DNA from: Prevotellaceae bacterium HUN156
GTDB taxonomy: Bacteria > Bacteroidota > Bacteroidia > Bacteroidales > Bacteroidaceae
Assembly: GCA_900119285.1 (NCBI GenBank)
Contig: FPIT01000003.1
Span: forward strand, 124,001-188,000
Length of the DNA stretch: 64,000 nt
Direction: 5' to 3'
In this document: piece by piece, positions 1-8,698 of the stretch
Numbering within the stretch: position 1 is the first letter of the stretch
How the letters are laid out: each line of letters begins with the position of its first letter
Translations under genes and position numbers: made by a program
The notes under the pieces: model-generated
The model's input: only the letters and a program-made list of their open reading frames with translations
What the model was told of the DNA's origin: nothing
Database searches by the model: none

Positions 1-1979
1 CCACAGAACACCTTATCGGTTGTTGCTGCTTCAAGCTGCATATTAGCCTTCTCAGCTGCAGCAATCTCCTCTTGCTTCTTGTTCCATTCCTCTTGTGAAT
101 AGAGTGGGAAGTATATCTGATAGCGGCACTCATAGAGCTGATAGAATGGTACCAGATGGATGCCTTCGTAGGCTGGTGTGGTCAGTCCTTTCAGTGCAAA
201 GGTGATAGGCTGACCTTTCACGGGCTCTAAGTGTGAGAGGATGTCGCTGGCATTGCCAATCAATGCTGGCATCTGAACCTGTGGCAGCTTAGGACCATTG
301 GCGATATGTCCGCCACGACTGTCGTCTGCAAAGAGACCATCTTGCTGGTCTGTGCTTATCTTGGCTGCCAATACGATAGGACCATAGAGGAACGAATACT
401 GTGGCTTGCCATCAGGGGTGGTGATAGCTGTCAGGTGCATAGGTGTCTCTACACGAATGCGGTCGCCACTCTTCCACTGGCGCTTGATAGTGATATAGCC
501 GTTGTCTAGCTGATAGTCAACGGGGGAACCATTGACAACCAGCTTGGCATTATCGCACCATGCTGGCTTACGAATCTTCAGCGCAAAGGTCTTGCTCTTC
601 TTCAGTGTCAGCGTCAGGTCTGTAGAAGGCTGCTGAGGGAACTGGTTCTCCTGCTTCAGCGTGATGTCGTTCCATGTCAGCGTAGAGGGGATGAAGAGGT
701 TTACGATAAGGTCGTTGCCCTCGTGAGCATAAATCATCTCTCCATAGCGAGCAGGATTCTCTATACCAGTACCTACACAGCACCACATGCTGGTCTGAGG
801 CTGCGAATAGACGCGATAGTGGCCAGCACGCATGGGAGTGAAGTATACGAAACCGCCCTGTACGGGGTTCATGGTAGAGAGGATATGATTATAGAGTGCA
901 CGCTCATAATAGTCAATATAGTTCTTGTCGGCAGTGGTCTGATAGAGCAGCTTGCTCAGGCGCAACATATTATAGGTGTTACAGCTCTCCGGACCTTGCT
1001 CTGATGCCAACAGCGTGGTGAAATTGTCTGTGGGGTTGAAGTGCTCGCGCTCAGAGTTGCCACCGATAGATACGCTACGCTTGTTGACTACCACATCCCA
1101 GAAGAACTTTACGGCACGATCCCAGTCGCTCAGTCCCTCCATATCGGCAATACGCTTATAACCGATAATCTTAGGAATCTGCGTGTTGGCATGCATACCC
1201 GTCAGCTTGTCTTCGCCCTTCATCAGTGGCTGCAGAATGCGCTGGTCGCTGAACTGGTGGGCCAGCTTCAGGTATTTCTTATCGCCCGTGAGTTCAGCTA
1301 CATCGGCAAAAGTCTCGTTCAGTCCGCCGTGTTCACTGATAAGCAGCTGCTGTATCTGGTCGTCGGTCAACTGGCTTACCTCCTGAATCATCCAGTTGGT
1401 CAGCTTTACCAGCATATCCTTTGCCTGCTTGCGTCCAGCAATGACGTAGGCATCGCGCAAACCGGCATAAATCTTATGAATATTATAGAGTGGTACCCAA
1501 CGATTGTTCAGTCCGAATGAGTTGGCATTGATAGTACCTTTGGCTATCTCCCCCCATATCTCGTTAGGATTAGGAACACCACCCAGGTATCCATCCTTGC
1601 GAGCATCTTGGCAACGCTTCAATTCGCTCAATACATAGTCCAGTCGAGCACTAATCTCCTTGTTACCTGTAGCAGCCACCATGTAGCTCAATGCCGATAC
1701 ATAGTGTCCACCGATATGTCCGTCCAGACCAGTATTCTCCCAGTTAGAGTAGTTGTCAGCCTTAGCAGGCAGTCCGGCACCCTTCAGATAGGGAGCCAGC
1801 AGTCGGTCGGCATCCAATCCAAGCAGATAGTGGATATCCGCCTGTTGGTTCTTCAGGAACTGACTATCAGCCAGTCTTACACTGTTGATAGGGAACGTCT
1901 CAATACGCTTTTCGTTGTTAGCGGTTGCTGCTATTGATATGGTGGCAAAGGCCATCAGCAGCATTTTTCTTGTATTCAT
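1..1979 (-). CDS. GH127-family beta-L-arabinofuranosidase, 3' end cut by window edge
   Basis: Secreted or periplasmic glycoside hydrolase of the DUF1680/GH127 family, which releases L-arabinofuranose from plant or glycoprotein glycans. The frame is open from the ATG at 1979 to the window edge (659 codons), so the C-terminus is missing. An N-terminal signal peptide ends near residue 20 (MLLMAFATISIAATA). The family's zinc and catalytic residues are visible: a Glu-x-Cys motif (GPESCNTYN) near residue 330 and the Cys-Cys pair in SMWCCVGTG near residue 398. In the characterised family member the Cys of this region acts as nucleophile. Helical-barrel motifs such as GGHYVSALS and ISEHGGLNE are also present. 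It is transcribed alone from a promoter inside a repeated element just upstream. Its identity as GH127 is secure; its exact substrate is inferred. Confidence 0.9.
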   Translation of the reverse strand, partial: MNTRKMLLMAFATISIAATANNEKRIETFPINSVRLADSQFLKNQQADIHYLLGLDADRLLAPYLKGAGLPAKADNYSNWENTGLDGHIGGHYVSALSYMVAATGNKEISARLDYVLSELKRCQDARKDGYLGGVPNPNEIWGEIAKGTINANSFGLNNRWVPLYNIHKIYAGLRDAYVIAGRKQAKDMLVKLTNWMIQEVSQLTDDQIQQLLISEHGGLNETFADVAELTGDKKYLKLAHQFSDQRILQPLMKGEDKLTGMHANTQIPKIIGYKRIADMEGLSDWDRAVKFFWDVVVNKRSVSIGGNSEREHFNPTDNFTTLLASEQGPESCNTYNMLRLSKLLYQTTADKNYIDYYERALYNHILSTMNPVQGGFVYFTPMRAGHYRVYSQPQTSMWCCVGTGIENPARYGEMIYAHEGNDLIVNLFIPSTLTWNDITLKQENQFPQQPSTDLTLTLKKSKTFALKIRKPAWCDNAKLVVNGSPVDYQLDNGYITIKRQWKSGDRIRVETPMHLTAITTPDGKPQYSFLYGPIVLAAKISTDQQDGLFADDSRGGHIANGPKLPQVQMPALIGNASDILSHLEPVKGQPITFALKGLTTPAYEGIHLVPFYQLYECRYQIYFPLYSQEEWNKKQEEIAAAEKANMQLEAATTDKVFC

Positions 1980-2008
1980 GTTTAGGATAGGGGTTTAATA
2001 TTCTGTGT

Positions 2009-2112
2009 GCAAAGATACGAATAAGTGTGAGAAATACAAAATATATTTGCAATTTTCCGAGGTGAACCCTAATCTTGAGACATAGTCTCAGAGATACGAA
2101 TAAGTGTGAGAG
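2009..2112. repeat. Promoter-bearing repeated element, copy 1 of 3
   Basis: About 100-bp non-coding element, with related copies at 31574-31679 and 56920-57016. In order on the plus strand it has a reversed -7 box, the word GAATAAGTGTGAG, an A/T-rich middle with TTTTCCGAGG, a small hairpin (TTGAGAC-ATA-GTCTCAG at 2074-2090), and then the box-plus-word again. The 19-bp word GATACGAATAAGTGTGAGA occurs exactly twice, at 2014-2032 and 2093-2111. Each copy lies directly upstream of a minus-strand gene. Confidence 0.7.
2010..2017 (-). promoter_or_regulatory. Promoter -7 box for the GH127 gene
   Basis: The minus strand reads TATCTTTG, matching the Bacteroidota TAnnTTTG box. A TTG (minus strand, at 2037-2039) lies about 19 bases upstream, as expected for the -33 element. 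The box lies about 30 bases upstream of the ATG. Confidence 0.65.
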
Positions 2113-2183
2113 ATAGTTTTAAAACATTGAGGGAGGAAAAATATTATTTCTTTCGTGGATTTTGTGCTCTTGTATTTATTTTG

Positions 2184-2191
2184 TATCTTTG
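2184..2191 (+). promoter_or_regulatory. Promoter -7 box very close to the start codon
   Basis: TATCTTTG with a TTTG at 2161-2164 as likely -33 element (19-base spacing). The ATG begins only 4 bases after the box, so the transcript would start at or next to the initiation codon. Confidence 0.65.
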
Positions 2192-2195
2192 TAGC

Positions 2196-2834
2196 ATGAT
2201 GGAGTCATATCTGAACACGGAGCATATTGAGAAGAGCGCTAATGGAGTGGAATATCACCCATTGAGACCGTTTCTGCCAGAACAGGCAAAGGTGCTGTTT
2301 TTGGGGAGTTTTCCGCCTCAACAGAAAAGATGGTGCATGGACTTTTATTACCCTAACTTCATCAACGATCACTGGCGCATAGAGGGGGCCGTATTCTTTG
2401 GCAATCGTAATCATTTTGTAGATGAGCAGAGGAAATGCTTTAAGCTGGAGGAGATTGTAAGGTTCTGCAAAGAGAAAGGGATTGCCTTCTTTGACACTTC
2501 TACTGCTGTGCGTAGACTGCAAGACAACGCATCAGACAAGTTTTTAGAGGTCGTAGAGCCCACAAATATACCTTCGCTGATAACTTGCCTACCTCACCTT
2601 CGAGCTATCGTCACAACGGGCGAGAAAGCCACAGAGACTATTTGTGCCTCGCTCAACATCGCTGCAATGCCAAAGGTGAATAGCTTTGTGGCTATTCCTG
2701 CGCAGTATAATCAGGACGGTGAACAGCTGATGCTCTATCGCCTACCCTCTTCATCACGTGCCTATCCGCTGGCGTTTGACAAGAAGGTGGAAGCCTATCA
2801 GCGAATGTTCGAGCGCTTTTCTCTCCTACCCTAA
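2196..2834 (+). CDS. Uracil-DNA glycosylase superfamily protein (mug-like)
   Basis: Predicted base-excision repair glycosylase of about 212 residues. The N-terminal half carries HPLRPFLPEQ and the nucleotide-pocket motif LFLGSFPP, which corresponds to the GSxPG-type motif 1 of mismatch-specific uracil/thymine glycosylases. The C-terminal half has the motif LYRLPSSSRAYP, resembling the second conserved motif with its Pro-Ser-Ser core. An upstream GTG at 2106 would give a longer frame, but it reads through the promoter, so one of the paired ATGs at 2196/2199 is preferred. It converges on the DMT transporter and their 3' ends overlap by 9 bases. Substrate range is inferred from family only. Confidence 0.75.
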   Translation: MMESYLNTEHIEKSANGVEYHPLRPFLPEQAKVLFLGSFPPQQKRWCMDFYYPNFINDHWRIEGAVFFGNRNHFVDEQRKCFKLEEIVRFCKEKGIAFFDTSTAVRRLQDNASDKFLEVVEPTNIPSLITCLPHLRAIVTTGEKATETICASLNIAAMPKVNSFVAIPAQYNQDGEQLMLYRLPSSSRAYPLAFDKKVEAYQRMFERFSLLP

Positions 2835-3746
2835 GAAGAATAGGCTGACACCCACAACAGAAATGACGGCACCAATAACTGCTCGCCAAGTAATCTTTTC
2901 GTGGAAGAGCCAATAAGAGGGCAACAGAATAATGATAGGAGTCATTGCCATCAACGTAGAGGCAATGCCTGCTGCTGTATATTGTACTGCCATCAGCGAG
3001 AAGCCAACACCTACGAAGGGTCCAAAAATGGTAGTGGCTGTGGCTACGCTAAGTCCCTTTTTATCATGCAGGGCCTCTCGTAAAGGTGCCATTCCATCGC
3101 GAAAATAGAGCAAAAGAGAGAAACCAATAATACCAGCAATACAACGATAGAAGTTGGCACTAAAGGGTATCATCCATTCAGGCATACTGCTTGCAGCATC
3201 GTAATGGTCCATTCCTATCTTGCTAAGCACTAGCCCCACACCCTGACACATTGCAGCTCCTACAGCAAAGAGAACGCCATTCAGAGGCAGTTTCAGCGAT
3301 ACTCTATGATGCTCGCCTCTTCCTAATACAGAGATACCGATACCAAGTAGTGTTATCAGCATGGCTACAATGCTCATCATATTCATCTGCTGTCCCAGCG
3401 TAACCCAGGCCATCAAGGCAGCAGACAAAGGAGCCAGCGTCATGAACAATTGTCCATAGCGCGAACCTATAATAATATAGCATTGGAAAAGACAATAGTC
3501 GCCAATAACATAGCCAACGAGACCAGACAACATCATCCACCCTGCAGCCTCAGGCGATGCTCCCGCAGGCAATGGACTTCCCATTACCACCATGAAAAGC
3601 ACCAAAGAAAAGACCAGTGCCAGCGCCATACGCAGCACGTTGAGCGTAAGATTTCCTAATCGCTTAGAGCCAAACTCACTCAATAGTGCTGTTGCTGTCC
3701 ACGAAAACGCTACCCCGATAGATATCAATTCACCTAAATAAGCCAT
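2826..3746 (-). CDS. DMT-superfamily (EamA) transporter
   Basis: Inner-membrane permease of about 306 residues built of two EamA repeats with roughly ten hydrophobic helices (for example LTLNVLRMALALVFSLVLF and VIGAVISVVGVSLFFLG at the C-terminus). The second repeat begins near LPLNGVLFAVGAAMCQGVG. Start chosen at the ATG at 3746 (MAYLGELISIG), because the longer frame reaches back into the promoter box at 3768-3775. The family exports metabolites or amino acids; the substrate cannot be told from sequence. Monocistronic, convergent with the glycosylase gene. Confidence 0.8.
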   Translation of the reverse strand: MAYLGELISIGVAFSWTATALLSEFGSKRLGNLTLNVLRMALALVFSLVLFMVVMGSPLPAGASPEAAGWMMLSGLVGYVIGDYCLFQCYIIIGSRYGQLFMTLAPLSAALMAWVTLGQQMNMMSIVAMLITLLGIGISVLGRGEHHRVSLKLPLNGVLFAVGAAMCQGVGLVLSKIGMDHYDAASSMPEWMIPFSANFYRCIAGIIGFSLLLYFRDGMAPLREALHDKKGLSVATATTIFGPFVGVGFSLMAVQYTAAGIASTLMAMTPIIILLPSYWLFHEKITWRAVIGAVISVVGVSLFFLG

Positions 3747-3767
3747 TGTCTGTTTCGATTTTGGCCG

Positions 3768-3775
3768 CAAAGGTA
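3768..3775 (-). promoter_or_regulatory. Promoter -7 box for the DMT transporter gene
   Basis: Minus strand reads TACCTTTG, matching TAnnTTTG, 21 bases upstream of the chosen ATG. Confidence 0.6.
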
Positions 3776-4169
3776 CAAATAACTTTTCAATCCATAACAA
3801 TCTGAATAGCAATTTTTACGCAACAAAGAAAAATAAATGGACCAATAGTTTGACGGCATTATTCGATGAGAAAAGTGCCGTCAAACCCTTCGAATTTACG
3901 CATAATTCTCATCGAATTCAGCCAGCAAACTATTCGGATATAGGCTGCAAACGAAAAGGTTTTCTTGCAAAAACATCTAACCTTCTAACCCAACACCCTT
4001 CAAATGCCTATCTGCATTGAGTTTTTCGCGGGTTAGATGTTGCTCAACTTCTAACCTACTATTAACCTACATACACAGAAATAATTTTGAGCCACTTTAG
4101 CATCGCAATACAATAACTATTGATGTCCAATACAGTAACTATTGAACTCCTAAAGTGGCACCATTGGAG

Positions 4170-4213
4170 TGCTGCGTACAACTATCTCAGAGCTGAGATA
4201 GTTGTACGCAGCA
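4170..4213. repeat. Perfect 21-bp inverted repeat (cruciform or RNA hairpin)
   Basis: Arms 4170-4190 and 4193-4213 are exact reverse complements with two bases between them. The matching site in copy B (61319-61348) keeps a shorter stem of about 12 pairs in which an A-T pair has become G-C. Confidence 0.9.
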
Positions 4214-4532
4214 CCAAATCAGCTGTATTTCTCGGATACTCGTAAAGAAATCCTGTATTCTAATAAAGATTTTCGCAAAAACTATTAACCTATTAACATG
4301 ACACCTCGCAAACCACGATATACAGGGTGTTTCAGGCATGTTAATAGTTGGCTAAACTATTAACATACATCTACTATACTTGAAAATTTTGTGTCCAACT
4401 TCTGGGGTGCAGTTCAATTTCACAGATGTAGGTTAGAAGTATGTTAATAGTTTGGCAAACTATTAACATGGCTCAATCCCTTTGTACATCGGCATTTGAG
4501 GGCAGTCATGTTAATAGGTTACATGTTTTTGA

Positions 4533-4567
4533 AAGAAAAGAGCGCCACAGAATAATCTGCAGCGCTC
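4533..4567 (-). terminator. Terminator of the frd/sdh operon
   Basis: Reading the minus strand, a 12-pair stem (4540-4551 with 4556-4567, two G-U pairs, 4-base loop) is followed by TTTTCTTTC. It lies about 60 bases beyond the frdB stop. Confidence 0.75.
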
Positions 4568-4625
4568 CTTATTATAGAATAATGTGTAGTTACATTAGTC
4601 AGCTATAAAGCCTTGACTAAAAATA

Positions 4626-5384
4626 TTAGTCAGCCAGCTTTGCCTTGATGAACTCACGGTTCAGGCGGGCGATGTTGGCGATGGTCTCATTCTTAGGACA
4701 TACGGCCTCACAAGCACGGGTGTTGGTACAGTTACCAAAACCAGCCTCTTCCATAGCCATAACCATTGCCTTAGCACGCTTAGCGGCCTCTACCTTGCCC
4801 TGAGGAAGGAGGGCGAGCTGAGATACCTTAGAAGATACGAACAGCATAGCAGAACCGTTCTTACAAGCTGCTACGCAAGCGCCACAGCCAATGCAAGATG
4901 CGCAGTCCATAGCCTCGTCAGCATCCTCCTTAGGAATGAGGATAGCGTTGGCATCCTGAGCCTGACCTGTGCGGATAGTGGTGTAACCACCTGCCTGGAT
5001 AATTTTATCGAAGGCGTTGCGGTCTACCATACAGTCCTTGATTACAGGGAAGGCAGCTGAGCGCCAAGGCTCAACGGTGATAACGTCGCCATCGTTGAAG
5101 CGACGCATGTAGAGCTGACAAGTGGTAGCGCCACGCTCGGTCTTACCGTGAGGTGTACCATTGATGTAGAGTGAGCACATACCGCAGATACCCTCGCGGC
5201 AGTCGTGATCGAATACGAAGGGCTCCTTGCCTTCGTTGATGAGCTCTTCATTCAGGATGTCAAGCATCTCGAGGAAAGAGGTATCATCGGGGATATCGTG
5301 CATCTCGTGGGTATCGAAATGTCCCTGGTCCTTGGGGCCATTCTGGCGCCAGAACTTTATTGTAAATGAAATATTTCTTGCCAT
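4626..5384 (-). CDS. frdB: Fumarate reductase/succinate dehydrogenase iron-sulfur subunit
   Basis: Electron-transfer subunit of the membrane-bound quinol:fumarate reductase/succinate dehydrogenase, 252 residues. The [2Fe-2S] ferredoxin-type domain has Cys62, Cys67, Cys70 and Cys89 (CREGICGMC then TTC). The C-terminal domain has [10 protein letters not shown] starting at residue 161, with Cys174 and CEAVCP (Cys225, Cys229), as needed for the [4Fe-4S] and [3Fe-4S] clusters. Last gene of a three-gene minus-strand operon, 5 bases after frdA. In anaerobic Bacteroidota this complex works mainly as fumarate reductase in succinate production; the direction here is inferred from that. Confidence 0.95.
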   Translation of the reverse strand: MARNISFTIKFWRQNGPKDQGHFDTHEMHDIPDDTSFLEMLDILNEELINEGKEPFVFDHDCREGICGMCSLYINGTPHGKTERGATTCQLYMRRFNDGDVITVEPWRSAAFPVIKDCMVDRNAFDKIIQAGGYTTIRTGQAQDANAILIPKEDADEAMDCASCIGCGACVAACKNGSAMLFVSSKVSQLALLPQGKVEAAKRAKAMVMAMEEAGFGNCTNTRACEAVCPKNETIANIARLNREFIKAKLAD

Positions 5385-5389
5385 ACTAA

Positions 5390-7369
5390 TTAGTTCTTAT
5401 AGTTACGTGTCTGTACCTTAATTGCCTCGTATTCCAGTGGCTCCTTGATGAGCTCAGGCTCGTTGCCCTTGCCTTTGTACTCCCAGCAGCCTACATAGAA
5501 GTAGTTCTCGTCGTCGCGCTTAGCCTCGCCTTCCTCGGTCTGATACTCCTCACGGAAGTGACCACCGCAAGACTCGTTACGAGAGAGCGCATCGAATGCT
5601 ACAAGCTGACCCATGGTGAAGAAGTCACGGAGGTGGATAGCCTTGTCAAGCTCGATGTTCAAGCCTTCCTTAGAACCAGGAACGAAGAGGTTGGTGTCGA
5701 ACTCCTTCTCGAGCTCGTGCATCTTCTTCAGACCTTCCTTCAAGCCCTCAGCGGTGCGACCCATACCAACATACTCCCACATGATGTGGCCGAGCTCCTT
5801 GTGGATAGAGTCTACAGAACGCTTACCCTTGATGTTCATCAGACGATCGATTTCTGCATTTACAGCCTTCTCAGCCTCTTCAAACTCAGGCAGATCGGTA
5901 GAAACCTTACCCCAGATGCTCTGGTCAGCCAGATAGTTCTGGATGGTGTAAGGCAGTACGAAGTAACCATCAGCAAGACCCTGCATCAGAGCAGAAGCAC
6001 CCAGACGGTTAGCACCGTGGTCAGAGAAGTTACACTCACCAATAGCGAACAGACCAGGAATAGAGGTCTGCAGCTCGTAGTCAACCCAGATACCACCCAT
6101 TGTGTAGTGAACAGCAGGGAAGATCATCATTGGCTTGTAGTACTTCACACCGTTAATCTCATTAGCTACATCGCCAGGGAATACGTCGGTAATCTCCTCG
6201 TACATCTCGAAGAGGTTGCCATAACGCTGCATGATAACATCGATACCCAGACGGTTGATAGACTCAGAGAAGTCGAGGAATACGGCCAGACCTGTATTAT
6301 TAACACCGAAGCCCTTGTCACAACGCTCCTTAGCGGCACGAGAAGCCACGTCACGAGGTACGAGGTTACCGAAGGCAGGATAACGGCGCTCCAGATAGTA
6401 GTCGCGATCCTCTTCAGGAATCTCCCAACCCTGCTTGGTACCAGCCTGCAGAGCCTTAGCATCCTCGATATTCTTTGGAACCCAGATACGACCATCGTTA
6501 CGCAGTGACTCAGACATCAGCGTCAGCTTAGACTGCTTGTCACCATGAACGGGGATACAGGTGGGGTGAATCTGAACGTAAGAGGGATTAGCAAACATAG
6601 CACCCTTGCGATAGCACTGAACAGCTGCGGTGCAGTTACATCCCATAGCGTTGGTAGAGAGGAAGTAGGTGTTACCATAACCACCAGTAGCGATAACTAC
6701 AGCGTTAGCGCTGAAGCGCTCCAACTTACCAGTTACCAGGTTCTTGGCGATGATACCACGAGCACGGCCATCAACGATAACTACGTCTTCCATCTCATAA
6801 CGGGTGTAGAGCTTAACCTTGCCAGCCTTTACCTGACAGCTCAGTGAGCTATAAGCACCGAGCAGCAGCTGCTGACCCGTCTGACCTTTAGCGTAGAAGG
6901 TACGGCTTACCTGAGCACCACCGAAAGAACGGTTGGCCAGCATACCACCGTACTCACGAGCGAAAGGAACGCCCTGAGCTACGCACTGGTCGATAATATT
7001 GTTTGAAACCTCAGCCAAACGATAAACGTTAGCCTCGCGAGCACGATAGTCACCACCCTTTACAGTGTCGTAGAACAGACGATAGATAGAGTCACCATCG
7101 TTCTGATAGCACTTAGCGGCATTGATACCACCCTGGGCAGCGATAGAGTGAGCGCGACGAGGAGAGTCCTGAATGCACAGGTTAATTACATTGAAGCCCA
7201 TCTCACCAAGTGAAGCTGCAGCAGAAGCACCAGCCAAACCGGTACCTACTACGATAACGTCGAGCTTCAGCTTGTTCTTGGGGTTAACGAGACGCTGATG
7301 AGCTTTATATTCCTTCCATTTCTCAGGCACTGGACCTGCGGGAATCTTTGAATCTATTACTTTAGCCAT
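5390..7369 (-). CDS. frdA: Fumarate reductase/succinate dehydrogenase flavoprotein subunit
   Basis: Catalytic subunit, 659 residues, reducing fumarate or oxidising succinate at a covalently bound FAD on the cytoplasmic face. The dinucleotide-binding glycine motif is [10 protein letters not shown] (residues 42-51). The FAD-linking His is His74 in [11 protein letters not shown]. The late FAD motif [19 protein letters not shown] and the HYTMGG substrate segment are both intact. The length fits the type-B family found in Bacteroides and Wolinella. It lies between the cytochrome b gene and frdB, with 32 and 5 base gaps. Confidence 0.95.
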   Translation of the reverse strand: MAKVIDSKIPAGPVPEKWKEYKAHQRLVNPKNKLKLDVIVVGTGLAGASAAASLGEMGFNVINLCIQDSPRRAHSIAAQGGINAAKCYQNDGDSIYRLFYDTVKGGDYRAREANVYRLAEVSNNIIDQCVAQGVPFAREYGGMLANRSFGGAQVSRTFYAKGQTGQQLLLGAYSSLSCQVKAGKVKLYTRYEMEDVVIVDGRARGIIAKNLVTGKLERFSANAVVIATGGYGNTYFLSTNAMGCNCTAAVQCYRKGAMFANPSYVQIHPTCIPVHGDKQSKLTLMSESLRNDGRIWVPKNIEDAKALQAGTKQGWEIPEEDRDYYLERRYPAFGNLVPRDVASRAAKERCDKGFGVNNTGLAVFLDFSESINRLGIDVIMQRYGNLFEMYEEITDVFPGDVANEINGVKYYKPMMIFPAVHYTMGGIWVDYELQTSIPGLFAIGECNFSDHGANRLGASALMQGLADGYFVLPYTIQNYLADQSIWGKVSTDLPEFEEAEKAVNAEIDRLMNIKGKRSVDSIHKELGHIMWEYVGMGRTAEGLKEGLKKMHELEKEFDTNLFVPGSKEGLNIELDKAIHLRDFFTMGQLVAFDALSRNESCGGHFREEYQTEEGEAKRDDENYFYVGCWEYKGKGNEPELIKEPLEYEAIKVQTRNYKN

Positions 7370-7401
7370 AACTTTTTTAATGCTTAATTCTTAATTCATA
7401 A

Positions 7402-8172
7402 TTACTTGCAGCAAGCAGCAGCCTCTTTGCAACAATCAGCAGCCTGTTGGCAGCAGTCAGCAGCAGGAGCTACACAAGCTGCATCAGGGCAACTCAGTGA
7501 AGGAGCAATACCGAAAGCGAATGCCAAAACGACTACAATGAAGGCCAACATGAGCAGAGCAACATAGATGTTACCAATGCACATCCAACGCTTCATCCAG
7601 ATCTTGCCGCTCAGACCAAATGTCTGCATAGCTGACCAGAAACCGTGAGAAAGATGGAACCAGATAGCTACGAGCCAGATAACGTAGAGCACTACAAATA
7701 CGGGATTAGAGAAAGTCTCCTGAATCCAACCGAAACCATCTGTTGGGCTCAACTTAGCAGGCATGCCTACAATCTCTGCGAACATCATGTTGTACCAGAA
7801 GTTGTAGAGGTGCAGAATCAGACCCAAGCAGATAACGATACCCAGCACCAGCATGTTCTTAGATGCCCACTCTACCTTGCCAGCATTTACCGTAGTAGCA
7901 ACATCGTAACGGCTGTTACCGCGAGCCTTACGATTCTGCGCTGTCAGGATAAACGCGAAGACAATGTGAATCACAGTGAGAGCAGCCAGACCCATTGTTG
8001 CTACAACAGCGTACCAGTTGGCTCCCAGCATTTCGCAAATCATGTTGTATGCCTTGCCTGAGAACAGCGCAACTACGTTCATGCATCCGTGGAATGTCAA
8101 GAACAAAATCAGCGCAACGCCCGTTACAGACATTACAACCTTACGACCAATTGATGAATTGATTAACCACAT
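7402..8172 (-). CDS. sdhC: Fumarate reductase/succinate dehydrogenase cytochrome b subunit with a Cys-rich tail
   Basis: Membrane anchor and di-haem cytochrome b subunit, 256 residues, with about five hydrophobic helices. Conserved histidines typical of the type-B single-anchor family are visible (FLTFHGCMN, LILHLYNF, FHLSHGFW), and the family predicts two haems and quinol oxidation. Start taken at the ATG at 8172 (MWLINSSIGRK); the longer frame adds 12 residues without family similarity. The last 30 residues are unusual: after the final helix comes an Ala/Cys tail with repeated CC pairs (DCCQQAADCC, then AACCK). Such a tail is not needed for the core fold. Confidence 0.9.
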   Translation of the reverse strand: MWLINSSIGRKVVMSVTGVALILFLTFHGCMNVVALFSGKAYNMICEMLGANWYAVVATMGLAALTVIHIVFAFILTAQNRKARGNSRYDVATTVNAGKVEWASKNMLVLGIVICLGLILHLYNFWYNMMFAEIVGMPAKLSPTDGFGWIQETFSNPVFVVLYVIWLVAIWFHLSHGFWSAMQTFGLSGKIWMKRWMCIGNIYVALLMLAFIVVVLAFAFGIAPSLSCPDAACVAPAADCCQQAADCCKEAAACCK

Positions 8173-8237
8173 AAATATTTGAATTAAAATTAATAATAAA
8201 TACTGCAAATTAGGTACGTGCGGGCACGTTGGGGCTA

Positions 8238-8245
8238 CAAAATTA
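8238..8245 (-). promoter_or_regulatory. Promoter -7 box of the frd/sdh operon
   Basis: Minus strand reads TAATTTTG (TAnnTTTG) with a TTG on the same strand at 8266-8268, about 20 bases upstream. Predicted 5' UTR is about 60 bases. Confidence 0.55.
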
Positions 8246-8310
8246 CTATAATTTTATGAATTGCGCAAACGATTTCGTTAGAAAATGCGCTAATTATACA
8301 AAATAATGCG

Positions 8311-8318
8311 TAACTTTG
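8311..8318 (+). promoter_or_regulatory. Promoter -7 box for the YraN-mnmG run
   Basis: TAACTTTG, 19 bases upstream of the YraN ATG. An A-rich stretch follows, as is usual ahead of Bacteroidota start codons. Confidence 0.65.
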
Positions 8319-8337
8319 CCAACAAAATAAAAAAGAG

Positions 8338-8691
8338 ATGGCAGCACACAACGAACTGGGAGCGTGGGGCGAAGAGATAGCAGCGGACTATCTGCAACGC
8401 CAAGGCTACCAAATTTTAGAGCGTGACTGGAAGTCTGGACACCGCGATTTAGACCTCATAGCAATGGATAACGACACGCTCGTTTTCGTAGAAGTAAAGA
8501 CGCGTAGAGATAGGATATTTACAGATCCGGAAATGGCTGTAGATTATCAGAAGATTCGCAACCTTCAGCAAGCAGCCAACCACTACGTAAAATACAAGCA
8601 TACAGACAACGATATTCGCTTCGACCTCATCACAGTGGTGGGTATGATTGGCGAAACACCAGATATAGAACATATAAAAGACGCATTTTAA
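8338..8691 (+). CDS. YraN/UPF0102-family endonuclease-like protein
   Basis: 117-residue protein with the restriction-endonuclease-like fold of the UPF0102 family. Visible core: GAWGEEIAADYL near the N-terminus, ILERDWKSGHRDLDLIA, then VFVEVKTRRD, giving the D...E-x-K catalytic pattern of this superfamily. Its function is poorly defined; it is commonly assumed to act on branched or Holliday-type DNA. First gene of a plus-strand run, 7 bases ahead of mnmG. Confidence 0.85.
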   Translation: MAAHNELGAWGEEIAADYLQRQGYQILERDWKSGHRDLDLIAMDNDTLVFVEVKTRRDRIFTDPEMAVDYQKIRNLQQAANHYVKYKHTDNDIRFDLITVVGMIGETPDIEHIKDAF

Positions 8692-8698
8692 CAAGGAA

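Larger units (their letters stand above)
3747..4625. repeat. Gene-free block holding dispersed structured repeat, copy A (about 3847-4530)
   Basis: No gene is visible. From about 3847 to 4530 the sequence is closely related to 61108-61739 at the other end of the window, in the same orientation. Internal structure: a GACGGCA/TGCCGTC stem (3852-3882); a perfect 21-bp inverted repeat with a 2-base gap (4170-4190/4193-4213); two hairpins built on ATGTTAATAGTT (4338-4366 and 4441-4469); and a 16-bp inverted pair, 4287-4302 with 4505-4520, that encloses them. A 13-bp pair (4047-4059/4428-4440) occurs only in this copy. No open frame spans the repeat. Confidence 0.8.

Noticed and set aside
3747..4625. 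Possible insertion sequence in the repeat block
   Set aside because: No transposase frame, no clear target-site duplication and no terminal repeats of the IS type, only internal hairpins.
5558..6508. Open frame of 316 codons on the plus strand
   Set aside because: It lies fully antisense to frdA, which has all family motifs; low-complexity codon shadow with no recognisable domain.
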